Assembly (NCBI GenBank): GCA_023701205.1
Contig: JAMPXJ010000035.1
Location: forward strand, 1-39,518
Length of the DNA: 39,518 bases
Direction: 5' to 3'
Source of the DNA: Oligoflexia bacterium
GTDB lineage: Bacteria; Bdellovibrionota; UBA1018
Part shown: positions 32,845-39,518 of the stretch, in pieces
How positions within the stretch are numbered: position 1 is the stretch's first letter
Layout: every line of letters begins with the position of its first letter
Notes under the pieces: model-generated
What the model was told of the DNA's origin: nothing
Seen by the model: only the letters and a program-made list of their open reading frames with translations
Database searches by the model: none
Position numbers and translations under genes: made by a program

Positions 32845-35169
32845 GTCATTCCGGTAGCTGAACGCGATGTCGTCTCGGCCGTTCCCGTCCGCATCCAGCA
32901 CGTGAACCGGCTCGGTTACGGTAAGCGGCGTCCAGGGGACCTCCCGGTAAGCGGGTGCCCAGCTTCCGAAGCCGCGGGAGTATCGGTAGCGGACCTGCAG
33001 CTTTCCAGGGAGCAAGTTGAGCAGCCCGAGATCCGCTTTGCCGTCAGCGTCGAAATCTCCCATGAAGGAAGTCGTAGCGTTCACGGCTGTGCCATCGGGG
33101 AATTCGGAGGTCACCTGCGAGAAGGAGCTATCCGGTGCTTCTTTGGCAGTCATGGCTTTCAGAATTCCGTTCTCCCGGAAAACCAGAAGCAGCTCGGCTT
33201 TTTTATCGCCGTCGATATCGGCCAGAAAGGCGCGTCCCTCGGTCGCGGCGTCAGGAACTTGCAAGGTCAGCTGCTTGGAGAGGAACTGGCCCTGATCGGC
33301 GCCGAGCTTGAGGCGAAGGGTGAGGATTCCCGGCGTTTCGCGGAAGAGGAAGGCGACATCCGTGATTCCGTCGCCGTTCCAATCGCCCGCGAGCGCGGGA
33401 TACTGGTGGATCTTCGCGCCATCGGGCAAACGGGCTATGGCCAGGGATTGAAGAAGGCCGCTGGAGCCCGCGCCATAGGTAAGAAGGCTCGTGCGGCTGT
33501 CGCGCGTGATGAAGAGCAGGGTGTTTCTGATGCCGGAATCGAATTTTGCTGTGCCGGCGAAGGTCTGGAGCGGCACCCACTTCTGATCATCGGTCAGGTC
33601 CCGGTCCCGCACCAGAAACCAGCTATCTCCCGCATCCTCGGATTTGAGGAGGGCTGCATTGCGGAAGGGCGGGATAAGGACAGTCCCATCCGTGGCCACG
33701 TAGGGAAGATAGGGGCGCGACTGGGCATAATCCAGGAACAGGTGACCTTTCTTGTTCATGGCGAGGTGGTGATAATAGATCGAGTACTCCCAGGCGTTCG
33801 GATAGACGAGCACCTTGGGGGCGGACCAGTTCCCGGTATTGAAGCTTTGATGGACCAAGGCTCCGAAGTATCTGAACCCCAGGATCGCCGACTCTCTCCG
33901 CCACTGCCGGTACACGACATGGATGCGATCGGTGGGATCGATCATCATCGCCAGGTAGGTTTGGCAGCCTCCCGACGGGGTTTCCATATTGTTGGGACAG
34001 GGCTTCTGCGCATCACCTGTCATGAAGGTGTTGATCGGTCTGGTGGCGGACCAGGCCGAGATGCTCGCCGGCATGAGCGAGGAGGCATGATAAAAATGCG
34101 AGCCATGCCCGCCTGAGAGGACATGCAGAGTTCCGTTCCGGGTTTGAACGAGGCCGGGCTGGTTATGCGCGTCGTTCACGGGATAGGAGGGGAGGACTTC
34201 TCTTTTTGAAAGCGTCCGGGAGGCAAGGTCATATTCCGCCACGAAAACGGGCGAGGAGTCGCCAAGCTCCGATACCTCGGCCCAGGTGATGAAGATCTTG
34301 TTTCCGTTTCGAAGAAGGCGCGGCGCTCCGCCTGAATGGTAGCCGATTCCCATCGCTCTTTCGGTGAGCGTGACCTTCTCGTTGACGACGGGAGCTCCGT
34401 CCGGACCGCTCGAGGTGAGGTATAGGACCAGTCTTCCGAACGAACCCATCCAGGATACACCTCCCTGGTACCTCTCGAGCTGTCCAAGCTGCTGGTAGAG
34501 GAGTACGCTGGGCGACCCCGGGATGTTCTCAGCGCCATAGGGACGCTCCAGATCATAGCTCCCCGGAAAGGGGCAAGCCGCAAGGCCTAGCGTCGGAACT
34601 GGGCACCGGCTTCCATCGGCAGAGAACTCACCAAGGCCTGCCAGACGGGTCGCGGTCCAGTTCGCGCCGTAATCGTGTGATGAGAGCAGGATCCAGGCAA
34701 CATCGAGCTTGAGATTGGGGAGCCGGACCTGTGCGCGAAGCACTGTGTAGAGTCGATCCTTGGCGTCAAAAACCCCGAGCGCCGGAAAATCTCCGTTGGC
34801 CTTGTAAATCGAAACCAGGGTCGTCCCTGCTGGAAACGCCTTTAGGACGGACTGCAGGTACGGAGTCGTGACAAGCTGGTTTCCGTCAAAGTGCTGAAAG
34901 CCATCAGGCGGCGTTGAGGAGACGTCCTCGCTTCTCATCCGGAAGAACGCCCGATTCAGGTTATCGAAGGCCGGCGTATTGACGGCGAAGCTGGGGCTCC
35001 AGCCGAAGAGCTCGCGCTCATGCACCGGAGCGGTGGTGCCTCGGAAGGGGAGGTGCTCCGGGAGCACGATAGGTGCGAAAGTTCGCTTGGTGGATTCGGT
35101 TCCAGTGACTTCCCCCGTGCTGACGAGCGCGAAGAATGCGAGAAGAGCAAAGGTCTTCCAAGGTTTCAT
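32638..35169 (-). CDS. Secreted BNR-repeat / FG-GAP protein
   Basis: The 843-residue protein has a signal peptide (about residues 1-24). An N-terminal and central BNR_4-like propeller spans about 60-520. Its repeats contain patterns such as SHDYGANWT and SEDAGDSWFL, typical of sialidase-like Asp-box blades. C-terminal FG-GAP/VCBS-type repeats run from about 570 to 800, each with a Ca-binding loop (GDWNGDGITD, ADIDGDKKAE, GDFDADGKAD, LDADGNGRDD). It is probably an extracellular polysaccharide- or glycan-binding or -cleaving protein, but no catalytic residues can be named. I chose the ATG at 35169, where the signal peptide starts and GGGGA lies just upstream. A TACAAT -10 box is at 35191-35196. 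Confidence 0.75.
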   Translation of the reverse strand: MKPWKTFALLAFFALVSTGEVTGTESTKRTFAPIVLPEHLPFRGTTAPVHERELFGWSPSFAVNTPAFDNLNRAFFRMRSEDVSSTPPDGFQHFDGNQLVTTPYLQSVLKAFPAGTTLVSIYKANGDFPALGVFDAKDRLYTVLRAQVRLPNLKLDVAWILLSSHDYGANWTATRLAGLGEFSADGSRCPVPTLGLAACPFPGSYDLERPYGAENIPGSPSVLLYQQLGQLERYQGGVSWMGSFGRLVLYLTSSGPDGAPVVNEKVTLTERAMGIGYHSGGAPRLLRNGNKIFITWAEVSELGDSSPVFVAEYDLASRTLSKREVLPSYPVNDAHNQPGLVQTRNGTLHVLSGGHGSHFYHASSLMPASISAWSATRPINTFMTGDAQKPCPNNMETPSGGCQTYLAMMIDPTDRIHVVYRQWRRESAILGFRYFGALVHQSFNTGNWSAPKVLVYPNAWEYSIYYHHLAMNKKGHLFLDYAQSRPYLPYVATDGTVLIPPFRNAALLKSEDAGDSWFLVRDRDLTDDQKWVPLQTFAGTAKFDSGIRNTLLFITRDSRTSLLTYGAGSSGLLQSLAIARLPDGAKIHQYPALAGDWNGDGITDVAFLFRETPGILTLRLKLGADQGQFLSKQLTLQVPDAATEGRAFLADIDGDKKAELLLVFRENGILKAMTAKEAPDSSFSQVTSEFPDGTAVNATTSFMGDFDADGKADLGLLNLLPGKLQVRYRYSRGFGSWAPAYREVPWTPLTVTEPVHVLDADGNGRDDIAFSYRNDSNQFVTRTILNGTTTATVVEKTFPDGSIVSSMPNACGRLDGKPGGEQLLQPFWEPATGLLYHRAKTLF

Positions 35170-35211
35170 AGTGTCCCCGTTTAGACTTCTATTGTAGACC
35201 AAACAAGGCAA

Positions 35212-35610
35212 GTAATTGAAATAAATAGAATCCCTTTTGTTTCGGTGATTTAACCCGATGGGATTCGTGGAGTGCGGTTTTTCAAACCGTCATTCAGGTT
35301 AGCTATCACCGTGGTCTGCACGGAGCCGATGTGATGTGGGACGAGGGGGCAGAAACTGCGAAGAATTTGCGTGATTCAAGGTCCCGAGATGGGGCCTGTA
35401 CGGAATGGGTGAATTTTCACCGAGTGGGCTCGCTATCGCGAAAAGTGGCGAGCGGCAGGGACTCTAGCGGCGGGCTTGTCTCGGTGTAGCTTGTCTCGGT
35501 GTAGATAGTGAGACTCCAAAGAAGATAGATAGAATAGACAGGACGGGGCTTCGTCTGTGAACAAGCTTCCGCCCGCCCGTGGGACGATAGGGGATCGTTT
35601 GCGAGGCAGG
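35212..35610. other. Non-coding stretch with repeats, no gene seen
   Basis: No convincing open frame is visible in these 399 bp. They contain a small inverted repeat CGGTTT-TTC-AAACCG (35275-35289), a 14-bp hairpin GGTGAA-TT-TTCACC (35408-35421), a 6-bp stem GCTCGC/GCGAGC (35428-35453) and a tandem 15-bp repeat (35474-35503). It may be degraded DNA or a control region. Confidence 0.5.
35474..35503. repeat. Two tandem copies of a 15-bp unit
   Basis: The unit GCTTGTCTCGGTGTA occurs twice head to tail (35474-35488 and 35489-35503) with no mismatch. It lies in non-coding DNA upstream of the BNR/FG-GAP gene and downstream of the S41 peptidase gene, and looks like a recent slippage duplication. 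Confidence 0.85.
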
Positions 35611-36795
35611 TTATCGCGATTCTGAGAGCTGAACTGCCATGTTCAGGGCCTCTGCCAACTGTGGGTCGGCTCCAGCGGAGTAAGGAAGGGGCGCTTGGAC
35701 TTCAACATCGGGCAGGACTCCTTTACCTTCGAGATCAACTCCTTCGGGACCAAGTGCGACCGCCAGATACAGGAGGTACTTGCCGGGCTGGATATCGAAC
35801 AGCTTTCCTGCCAGGAAATATCCCGCAGTTCGGGTCCCCACGAGTATTCCTCGCTTGCTCAATTTAAGTACGTGAGCAACCCACTCTTTTCCGCTGCGAA
35901 CCCCACCATTGATCAATACGATCAGAGGTTTTGAGTAAATCTGGGGAATTTCCTGGCCTTCTTCATCCCGGGCAAAGAAGGGTTCTACGTATCCGGGGTG
36001 TGCTCCACCAAAACCATCGCGTAAATCGAGAATGAATGCATCGCTCTGGCTGGCCATTTCCGTGGCAGCTGCTTTCAATGCTTCTTGAAATTTGGCATGT
36101 GTCCCTGCCCAAAGATGGAAATAAGCGATTCGCTTTCCCTTGTGACGGATTAACTTCAATGACTGGAGCGTGGCGCGATGCAAGGAGGCATGAAAACTTG
36201 CGAATTCAGTCTGAATCGAAAGATGCTGCACGGGTCCAGGGGCTGTGCTTCTCTTGCTGAGGACGATCGTACGCTCCCCCTTTTGAAATGACTTCACCGG
36301 GTCCAGCTCACGGCCATCGACGGCCAATACTTCATCGCCCGCGCGAAGTCCCGCGTGTGCTGCGGGAGAGCCCTCAAATACGTTCCTGACAAACCATTTG
36401 CCATTGATGCGGATGAACCATGCTCCGATTTGGTGGACTGGAAACTCCTCCAGTTTTCCACTGAAGACGGACTTTAGTGCGAAGTAGGATTGGTCGGAGT
36501 TTGACAGAAATTCGGTGTGGGAGGCATTCAGCTGCGCGAGGAGGTCGTTGGTCGTCGTCTTCAGCTCAGCTTCTGTAGAGTGAGCAGAAAGCTTCGTTCG
36601 ATAGTCAGAAACCAGTCTTTCCCAGGGTAGACACCGAAACGTACGGTCATAAAAGTTCTCGGTGGCGATTTGAGCTGACCGATCGTAAACTTCCAGGGAG
36701 CTGCGATCTCTCCCGTAACTCTCGGGTAGGAAAACAAGCCCAACAATCCAAACCAGAAGCGCGGCTCTTGATCTCATCATCGAAATTAACACCAT
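35611..36795 (-). CDS. S41-family (CtpA/tail-specific-like) peptidase with PDZ domain, atypical active site
   Basis: The 394-residue protein has an N-terminal hydrophobic signal segment and a PDZ domain in mid-sequence (SPAAHAGLRAGDEVLAVDG, about 144-162). The S41 fold comes at the C-terminal half (AFILDLRDGFGGAHPG, then LIVLINGGVRSGKEWVA). The Ser in VRSGKE aligns with the catalytic Ser of CtpA/Prc, but the Lys normally 25 residues later is Tyr here (RTAGYFLAGK). The Met cluster at 36795/36780/36777 leaves the start uncertain; a 54-residue ORF ends 5 nt before the second Met. It could be inactive, or use another general base such as the Lys four residues later. Confidence 0.7.
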   Translation of the reverse strand: MVLISMMRSRAALLVWIVGLVFLPESYGRDRSSLEVYDRSAQIATENFYDRTFRCLPWERLVSDYRTKLSAHSTEAELKTTTNDLLAQLNASHTEFLSNSDQSYFALKSVFSGKLEEFPVHQIGAWFIRINGKWFVRNVFEGSPAAHAGLRAGDEVLAVDGRELDPVKSFQKGERTIVLSKRSTAPGPVQHLSIQTEFASFHASLHRATLQSLKLIRHKGKRIAYFHLWAGTHAKFQEALKAAATEMASQSDAFILDLRDGFGGAHPGYVEPFFARDEEGQEIPQIYSKPLIVLINGGVRSGKEWVAHVLKLSKRGILVGTRTAGYFLAGKLFDIQPGKYLLYLAVALGPEGVDLEGKGVLPDVEVQAPLPYSAGADPQLAEALNMAVQLSESR

Positions 36796-36950
36796 GACCT
36801 CAGTCTTCCAAATGAGAGGCGATCCACGTAGTAGGAGGTTAAATGGATCTGGCCTGCGCGCAGGAGGCTATACTCATTTGCTTCGGCATGACCGCTCAGT
36901 ACTGATGAGAGAAGCGAAATAAGGGCGACGGAAAATGACTTACGGAACAT
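36786..36950 (-). CDS. 54-residue signal-peptide ORF, leader or remnant of an S41-like gene
   Basis: Not annotated by a simple length cut-off, this ORF starts at an ATG with GGGG six nt upstream. Its first 24 residues form a signal peptide (MFRKSFSVALISLLSSVL..). The rest (AGQIHLTSYYVDRLSFGRLRSWC) resembles the start of S41 peptidases, which have a Q-x-I-x-x-x-Y-Y-D motif shortly after the signal, as does the adjacent gene (QIATENFYDRTF). It ends just before the Met cluster of the S41 gene. It is either a truncated paralogue left after a duplication or a small secreted leader peptide. Confidence 0.5.
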   Translation of the reverse strand: MFRKSFSVALISLLSSVLSGHAEANEYSLLRAGQIHLTSYYVDRLSFGRLRSWC

Positions 36951-37059
36951 GGCTGCCCCCGATAAGAAATTCTATTTCCGCCCGATACCATAGTTGGAAT
37001 TGTTTGACGAATCATAAATGTGCAGAAAATAAGCGTAATGAGGGGAATTGTTTGTGATG

Positions 37060-37097
37060 ATTATTAGCTTGGACTAATAATTAGCTATATATTATAT
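37060..37097 (+). promoter_or_regulatory. Promoter with overlapping operator of the HigBA-like module
   Basis: TTGGAC (37069-37074), 17 nt and TTATAT (37092-37097) make a good promoter. An inverted repeat with 8-bp arms, ATTATTAG-N6-CTAATAAT (37060-37081), covers the -35 box. That is the expected place for a HigA-type antitoxin to bind and repress its own operon. A direct repeat of GGAATTGTTTG (36996-37006 and 37044-37054) lies just upstream. Confidence 0.6.
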
Positions 37098-37104
37098 CTC
37101 TAAT

Positions 37105-37437
37105 GTACAGGTCAAGTTCTACCTGAAGGGCTCGGGACGGAGCCCAGTCGAGGAATTCATTCAGGAGCTTTCGCCTGAATTGCGCGGAGGGTTTTTCGAC
37201 GCTATTGCGCTCCTGGCAGCAGGGCAGGCTCTTGCGACGCCGGTGAGTAGGAACCTATCCGCCATTCATCCGGGCCTCCACGAGTTGAGGCTCAAGGATC
37301 GCGCCGGAAAGGTTCGGGTCTTTTCTTTCGTCAAGCGTGGAGAGGCGATCTATATGCTGCATGCTTTCCGAAAGAAGACCCAGGAGCTTCCCCGGAACGG
37401 GATCGACATCGTGCTGAAACGGATCAAGGAGATTTGA
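37105..37437 (+). CDS. HigB/Gp49-type toxin, start codon apparently lost
   Basis: From about 37105 the frame encodes VQVKFYLKGSGRSPVEEF, then SPELRGGFFDAIALLAAG and later LHELRLKD, RVFSFVKRGEAIYMLHAFRKKTQELP. This is the RelE/HigB-like Gp49 (DUF891) family that cleaves mRNA on the ribosome. No ATG, GTG or TTG stands ahead of the VKFY segment in this frame; an ATG at 37103 is one base out of frame and ends after seven codons. The first usable starts would be CTG at 37123 or TTG at 37180, the latter losing about 25 conserved residues. One missing base after the ATG would restore M-V-Q-V-K-F-Y. The antitoxin gene follows 2 nt after the stop. Confidence 0.6.
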   Translation, partial: VQVKFYLKGSGRSPVEEFIQELSPELRGGFFDAIALLAAGQALATPVSRNLSAIHPGLHELRLKDRAGKVRVFSFVKRGEAIYMLHAFRKKTQELPRNGIDIVLKRIKEI

Positions 37438-37439
37438 AT

Positions 37440-37721
37440 ATGGCTTGGAAAGAAATGACCGTTGAAGAGCTTGCCAGCAATCTTGGCGTGAATGTCAAAG
37501 AGGTCCAGGAAAAGCAGAAGCTCATCCAGCTCATCACCAAAGCGCGTAAAGCGAGCGGACTCTCCCAGGCCTCGCTTGCGAAGAAGGTCGGGGTCTCGCA
37601 GAGCCGGATCGCGCAGATCGAATCCGGGGTCGGCACGTCCAGGGTGACGTTTGACGTGTTGCTGAACCTCTTGTCGGTCCTGGGATACGATTTCAAGATC
37701 GTGCCGAAGAAGGCCGCGTAG
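37440..37721 (+). CDS. higA: HigA-like XRE-family antitoxin
   Basis: The 93-residue protein has a Cro/CI-type helix-turn-helix (SGLSQASLAKKVGVSQSRIAQIESG, about 40-64). This follows a short N-terminal region (MTVEELASNLGVNVKEVQEKQ) that may bind the toxin, and ends with a basic KIVPKKAA tail. The order toxin-then-antitoxin is that of HigBA. The ATG lies 2 nt after the toxin stop, so translation is probably coupled. It likely binds the 37060-37081 inverted repeat. Confidence 0.85.
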   Translation: MAWKEMTVEELASNLGVNVKEVQEKQKLIQLITKARKASGLSQASLAKKVGVSQSRIAQIESGVGTSRVTFDVLLNLLSVLGYDFKIVPKKAA

Positions 37722-37722
37722 C

Positions 37723-37812
37723 GTGGCTCAAAAGGCGCGGAAGACCGAGCATCACGGGTCGGAGCGAGGTTCTGAGTCCTACTGGGGGCGCAAGAAGGAC
37801 GCGAAGCGCTGA
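37723..37812 (+). CDS. Possible small basic protein (29 residues)
   Basis: Immediately after the higA stop a GTG opens a 29-codon frame encoding a very basic, Arg/Lys/Ser-rich peptide that ends SYWGRKKDAKR. It could be a third member of the toxin-antitoxin operon. I recognise no family. No ribosome binding site other than the coupled reading position is visible. Confidence 0.3.
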   Translation: MAQKARKTEHHGSERGSESYWGRKKDAKR

Positions 37813-37865
37813 TGATCCCCGAGTGGCTCGCTCCGCCGCTTCATCCCAAGTTATTGTTATTTCTT

Positions 37866-37901
37866 GAAACAAAAAGCCCCGCTGAGTGACCTCAGCAGGG
37901 C
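37866..37901 (-). terminator. Rho-independent terminator after the integrase gene
   Basis: On the minus strand the 11-bp stem GCCCTGCTGAG / CTCAGCGGGGC (one G-T pair, loop GTCA; 37876-37901) is followed by TTTTTGTTTC. It lies about 70 bp downstream of the integrase stop and would end that transcript. It would also follow the tRNA-like or att sequence just upstream of it. Confidence 0.85.
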
Positions 37902-37910
37902 ATTAAAGTT

Positions 37911-37957
37911 GGAGGTGACGATAGAATCCGCCTAACTGGCTGATCTTCCTCACCGCC
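37911..37957. repeat. Imperfect inverted repeat beside the integrase gene (possible att site)
   Basis: GGAGGTGA (37911-37918) and TCACCGCC (37950-37957) form 8-bp arms with one mismatch around 31 nt. On the minus strand the segment GCGGATTCTATCGTCACCTCCA resembles the T-arm and acceptor end of a tRNA or tmRNA, immediately ahead of a terminator. Such a displaced gene 3' end next to an integrase gene would be an attachment site. No matching tRNA or tmRNA gene is in the window. Confidence 0.3.
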
Positions 37958-37969
37958 AAAACCTGGTTA

Positions 37970-39085
37970 CTACGGTTTACTACGACCGGCCATTTCGAGC
38001 ACCTGGGCCGACTGAGTAGACGGGTTATGTAGCGTCAGACAGTCGGTGATCCCTCGTGTCGAGATACCCGCCTTCCTCATGTAGACCATCATGGTCTTGA
38101 GATCGTTCCATCCGCCCATGATCATCACCTTGGCGGGTTCTACGCCCTTGCCGAGCATCAGAGTGGCCCAGGTCGCCCGGAGGTCGTGGAAGCGAACTAC
38201 GGGCAGGCCAAGGCCGATTAGGAACATCCTGAGCGCCGCGGCCTGATGCCCCTCGTCCCACTGGGTGATTCGAGGGAGGACGTAGACGCTGTCCGCGGAC
38301 TTGAGCTTCAACTCTGCCAGGATGGGCAGGAGCGGTGGAGCTATCTCCACGATCCTGTCATTCCCTGACTTTGTGGACTTGAAGCCGTCCTTCTTGTTCC
38401 AAGAGCAGTCGACGAGGATCTTCCGCTCTTCGAGATTCACCTTGTCCCAGGTGAGGGCATACAACTCTCCGTTCCTCATGCCGGTGTAGATCCCCATCGC
38501 GACGTGGGGATACCACTCCCAGCCGTACACCTTGGCCTTCTCGAGCAGCGTCTTAGCCTGGACCTCGGTGAGCACTCGCTTGATCTTGTCACCGGCCCTG
38601 AACTTCATGTCCGGTGTCGGATCGCGATTGATCACCCCAAGCTCGACCGCATACTTGAATACGCCCCTAATAAACTTCAGGACGTTCTTCTGATGCGTGG
38701 GGGCCTTGTCGCCGACGCGAGCTTTGATGAGCGCTCGGATTTCCTCCGTCGTGATCGTATCCACATGCCGGTCTTTCCAGCCCTCGAAAGTATGAGCCTT
38801 TAAGCACAAGAAGTAGTTCTCGGCCGTCTTGGCGGTCATGCGGTCACTATCCCTGTTCTCCCGGCAGAAGCGCTCAACGAGATCTTTCCAAAGGGGGATC
38901 GTGTTCTCCCGATTTTGGCTTTCGATCTTTCGCTCCACCTGGATCACTAGTTCGGCGTAGATCCGATTAGCTTCCGCGCGCGTCTTAACGTGCTTGCGTG
39001 CGGCTCTAACCGGCATGCGCGTCTTGGGATTTCTTTTGTAGTACGAGACCTCGAAAAGTCCCGTCTTTTCATCTTGTTTAATCAT
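37970..39085 (-). CDS. Tyrosine-recombinase integrase
   Basis: The 371-residue phage or island integrase has an N-terminal arm-binding region (KRNPKTRMPVRAARKHVKTRAEA), a core-binding helical domain (about 65-170) and the catalytic domain. The Arg box is GIYTGMRNGELYALTW, the second box HDLRATWATLML (H-x-x-R), and the nucleophile Tyr is in MMVYMRKAG, preceded by GW at the His/Trp position. The ATG overlaps the stop of the excisionase-like gene by 4 nt. The protein is of full length and looks active. Confidence 0.92.
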   Translation of the reverse strand: MIKQDEKTGLFEVSYYKRNPKTRMPVRAARKHVKTRAEANRIYAELVIQVERKIESQNRENTIPLWKDLVERFCRENRDSDRMTAKTAENYFLCLKAHTFEGWKDRHVDTITTEEIRALIKARVGDKAPTHQKNVLKFIRGVFKYAVELGVINRDPTPDMKFRAGDKIKRVLTEVQAKTLLEKAKVYGWEWYPHVAMGIYTGMRNGELYALTWDKVNLEERKILVDCSWNKKDGFKSTKSGNDRIVEIAPPLLPILAELKLKSADSVYVLPRITQWDEGHQAAALRMFLIGLGLPVVRFHDLRATWATLMLGKGVEPAKVMIMGGWNDLKTMMVYMRKAGISTRGITDCLTLHNPSTQSAQVLEMAGRSKP

Positions 39086-39354
39086 CTGCTTACCCCTCTC
39101 TTTTCAGTGAGGAGAAGCAGCTTCAATTCAGACTTGAGGTAACGGTTGCGTCGCCCGAGCTTGTAGTGAGGGACCTGCCCGTTACTGACCAGATTCCTTA
39201 GTGCACCGGGGCTGAGGCGGAGATACGCCGCCGCTTCCTCATGGTTTAGCCATTCCTGATTTTCAAAGATCTGATCGCACTTATTATCGCCTGCAACGAC
39301 GATAGGCAACTCTGCCTGTACTAGAGATTTCATAGAGACGAACACCCTAGGCAT
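39082..39354 (-). CDS. Excisionase-like helix-turn-helix protein
   Basis: The 90-residue protein ends with a MerR/AlpA-type winged helix-turn-helix (WLNHEEAAAYLRLSPGALRNLV then GQVPHYKLGRRNRYLKSEL). Such proteins bind DNA at attachment sites or promoters. Overlapping the integrase start by 4 nt and lying directly upstream, it is probably the directionality factor of the same element. The start could be the Met seven residues later (39333); no ribosome binding site is seen at either. Confidence 0.8.
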   Translation of the reverse strand: MPRVFVSMKSLVQAELPIVVAGDNKCDQIFENQEWLNHEEAAAYLRLSPGALRNLVSNGQVPHYKLGRRNRYLKSELKLLLLTEKRGVSR

Positions 39355-39518
39355 TGATCATTGAGAAGATCAGATGCCGCCTGGACCGCGGGCTTTGCCC
39401 AGCGGGAGCCTCTATTCCACCTCGCTACTCCGTTTTCGGGCCTGTTGGCCGAGGGGCGCGCCCAGCCGGGGTTACCTGCTCTCGAAGCTCGGGGGCCTTC
39501 CTCGTCGTCCATTCCGAG
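39355..39518. other. Unassigned GC-rich DNA at the right edge
   Basis: All frames through these 164 bp lack recognisable protein motifs. On the minus strand the sequence contains several short GC-rich pairable segments (GGGCGCGCCC at about 39455-39465 and GGGCAAAGCCC near 39390). It may be part of a structured RNA or the end of an unknown gene cut by the window. I see nothing I can name. Confidence 0.3.

Noticed and set aside
39355..39518. RNase P RNA or tmRNA at the right edge
   Set aside because: A few segments (GAGGAAGG, GAGCAGG, GGTAAC, GAATAG) look similar to RNase P conserved pieces, but spacing is wrong and the 3' partner (ACAGAACCCGGC) is absent. tmRNA ends are also absent.
1..39518. 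CRISPR array, rRNA, integron or plasmid origin
   Set aside because: No spaced direct repeats, rRNA segments, attC-like sites or iteron arrays were seen.

Overview
The window looks like a chromosomal segment of a high-GC Gram-negative bacterium. Several genes encode signal peptides, and there is a cut-off outer-membrane-type protein start, a UppP-like membrane protein, a CheX-type chemotaxis system and RMD1/DUF155 and TrmO proteins. A deltaproteobacterial or Bdellovibrionota-like placement is only a guess, since there is no rRNA in the window. Coding density is very high up to about 30 kb, with short gaps, ATGA-type overlaps and tail-to-tail overlaps. From about 32 kb to the right end the DNA is looser and more AT-rich, with broken genes, repeats, a toxin-antitoxin pair and an integrase.

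Layout. 0-0.3 kb: the last codons and end of an ISL3-family insertion sequence, a terminator and tRNA-Arg(CCU). 0.4-4.9 kb: housekeeping and envelope genes (SGNH hydrolase, MgtC-type membrane protein, acylphosphatase, two HU/IHF-family proteins flanking an RMD1/DUF155 protein, a degenerate UppP paralogue). 5.0-12.1 kb: a compact chemotaxis cluster (separate HPt, MCP, CheA, CheW, CheR-REC-CheB fusion, and oppositely oriented CheY and CheX). 12.2-14.5 kb: arginase and ornithine aminotransferase, which together turn arginine into urea, glutamate semialdehyde and glutamate. 14.7-23.5 kb: a stress or energy cluster (HAD hydrolase, two tandem-Usp proteins, a HAD-GH65 phosphorylase fusion, a Na,K-ATPase-like P-type ATPase). 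23.4-32.3 kb: DUF1540 protein, TrmO, type-2 IleS, hemerythrin-like protein, membrane protein, radical SAM enzyme, transglutaminase-like protein, PLD-type nuclease and zinc-finger protein. 32.4-37 kb: a decapitated secreted-protein gene, a large BNR/FG-GAP secreted protein, about 400 bp of non-coding DNA with repeats, an S41 peptidase and a leader or remnant ORF. 37-39.5 kb: HigBA-like toxin-antitoxin module, tyrosine integrase and excisionase-like gene.

Three observations stand out. (1) Several genes have a sigma70-like promoter whose -10 hexamer ends only 5-7 nt before the start codon, with no ribosome binding site, so their mRNAs should be leaderless or nearly so (clearest for hup, the uppP-like gene, hpt, the PLD nuclease gene and mgtC). 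(2) The CheA P1 domain has Phe where the phosphorylated His should be, while a separate HPt protein with an intact His is the first gene of the same operon, suggesting a split CheA. (3) The GH65-HAD fusion, Usp and P-type ATPase group resembles dormancy-regulon gene content known from mycobacteria.
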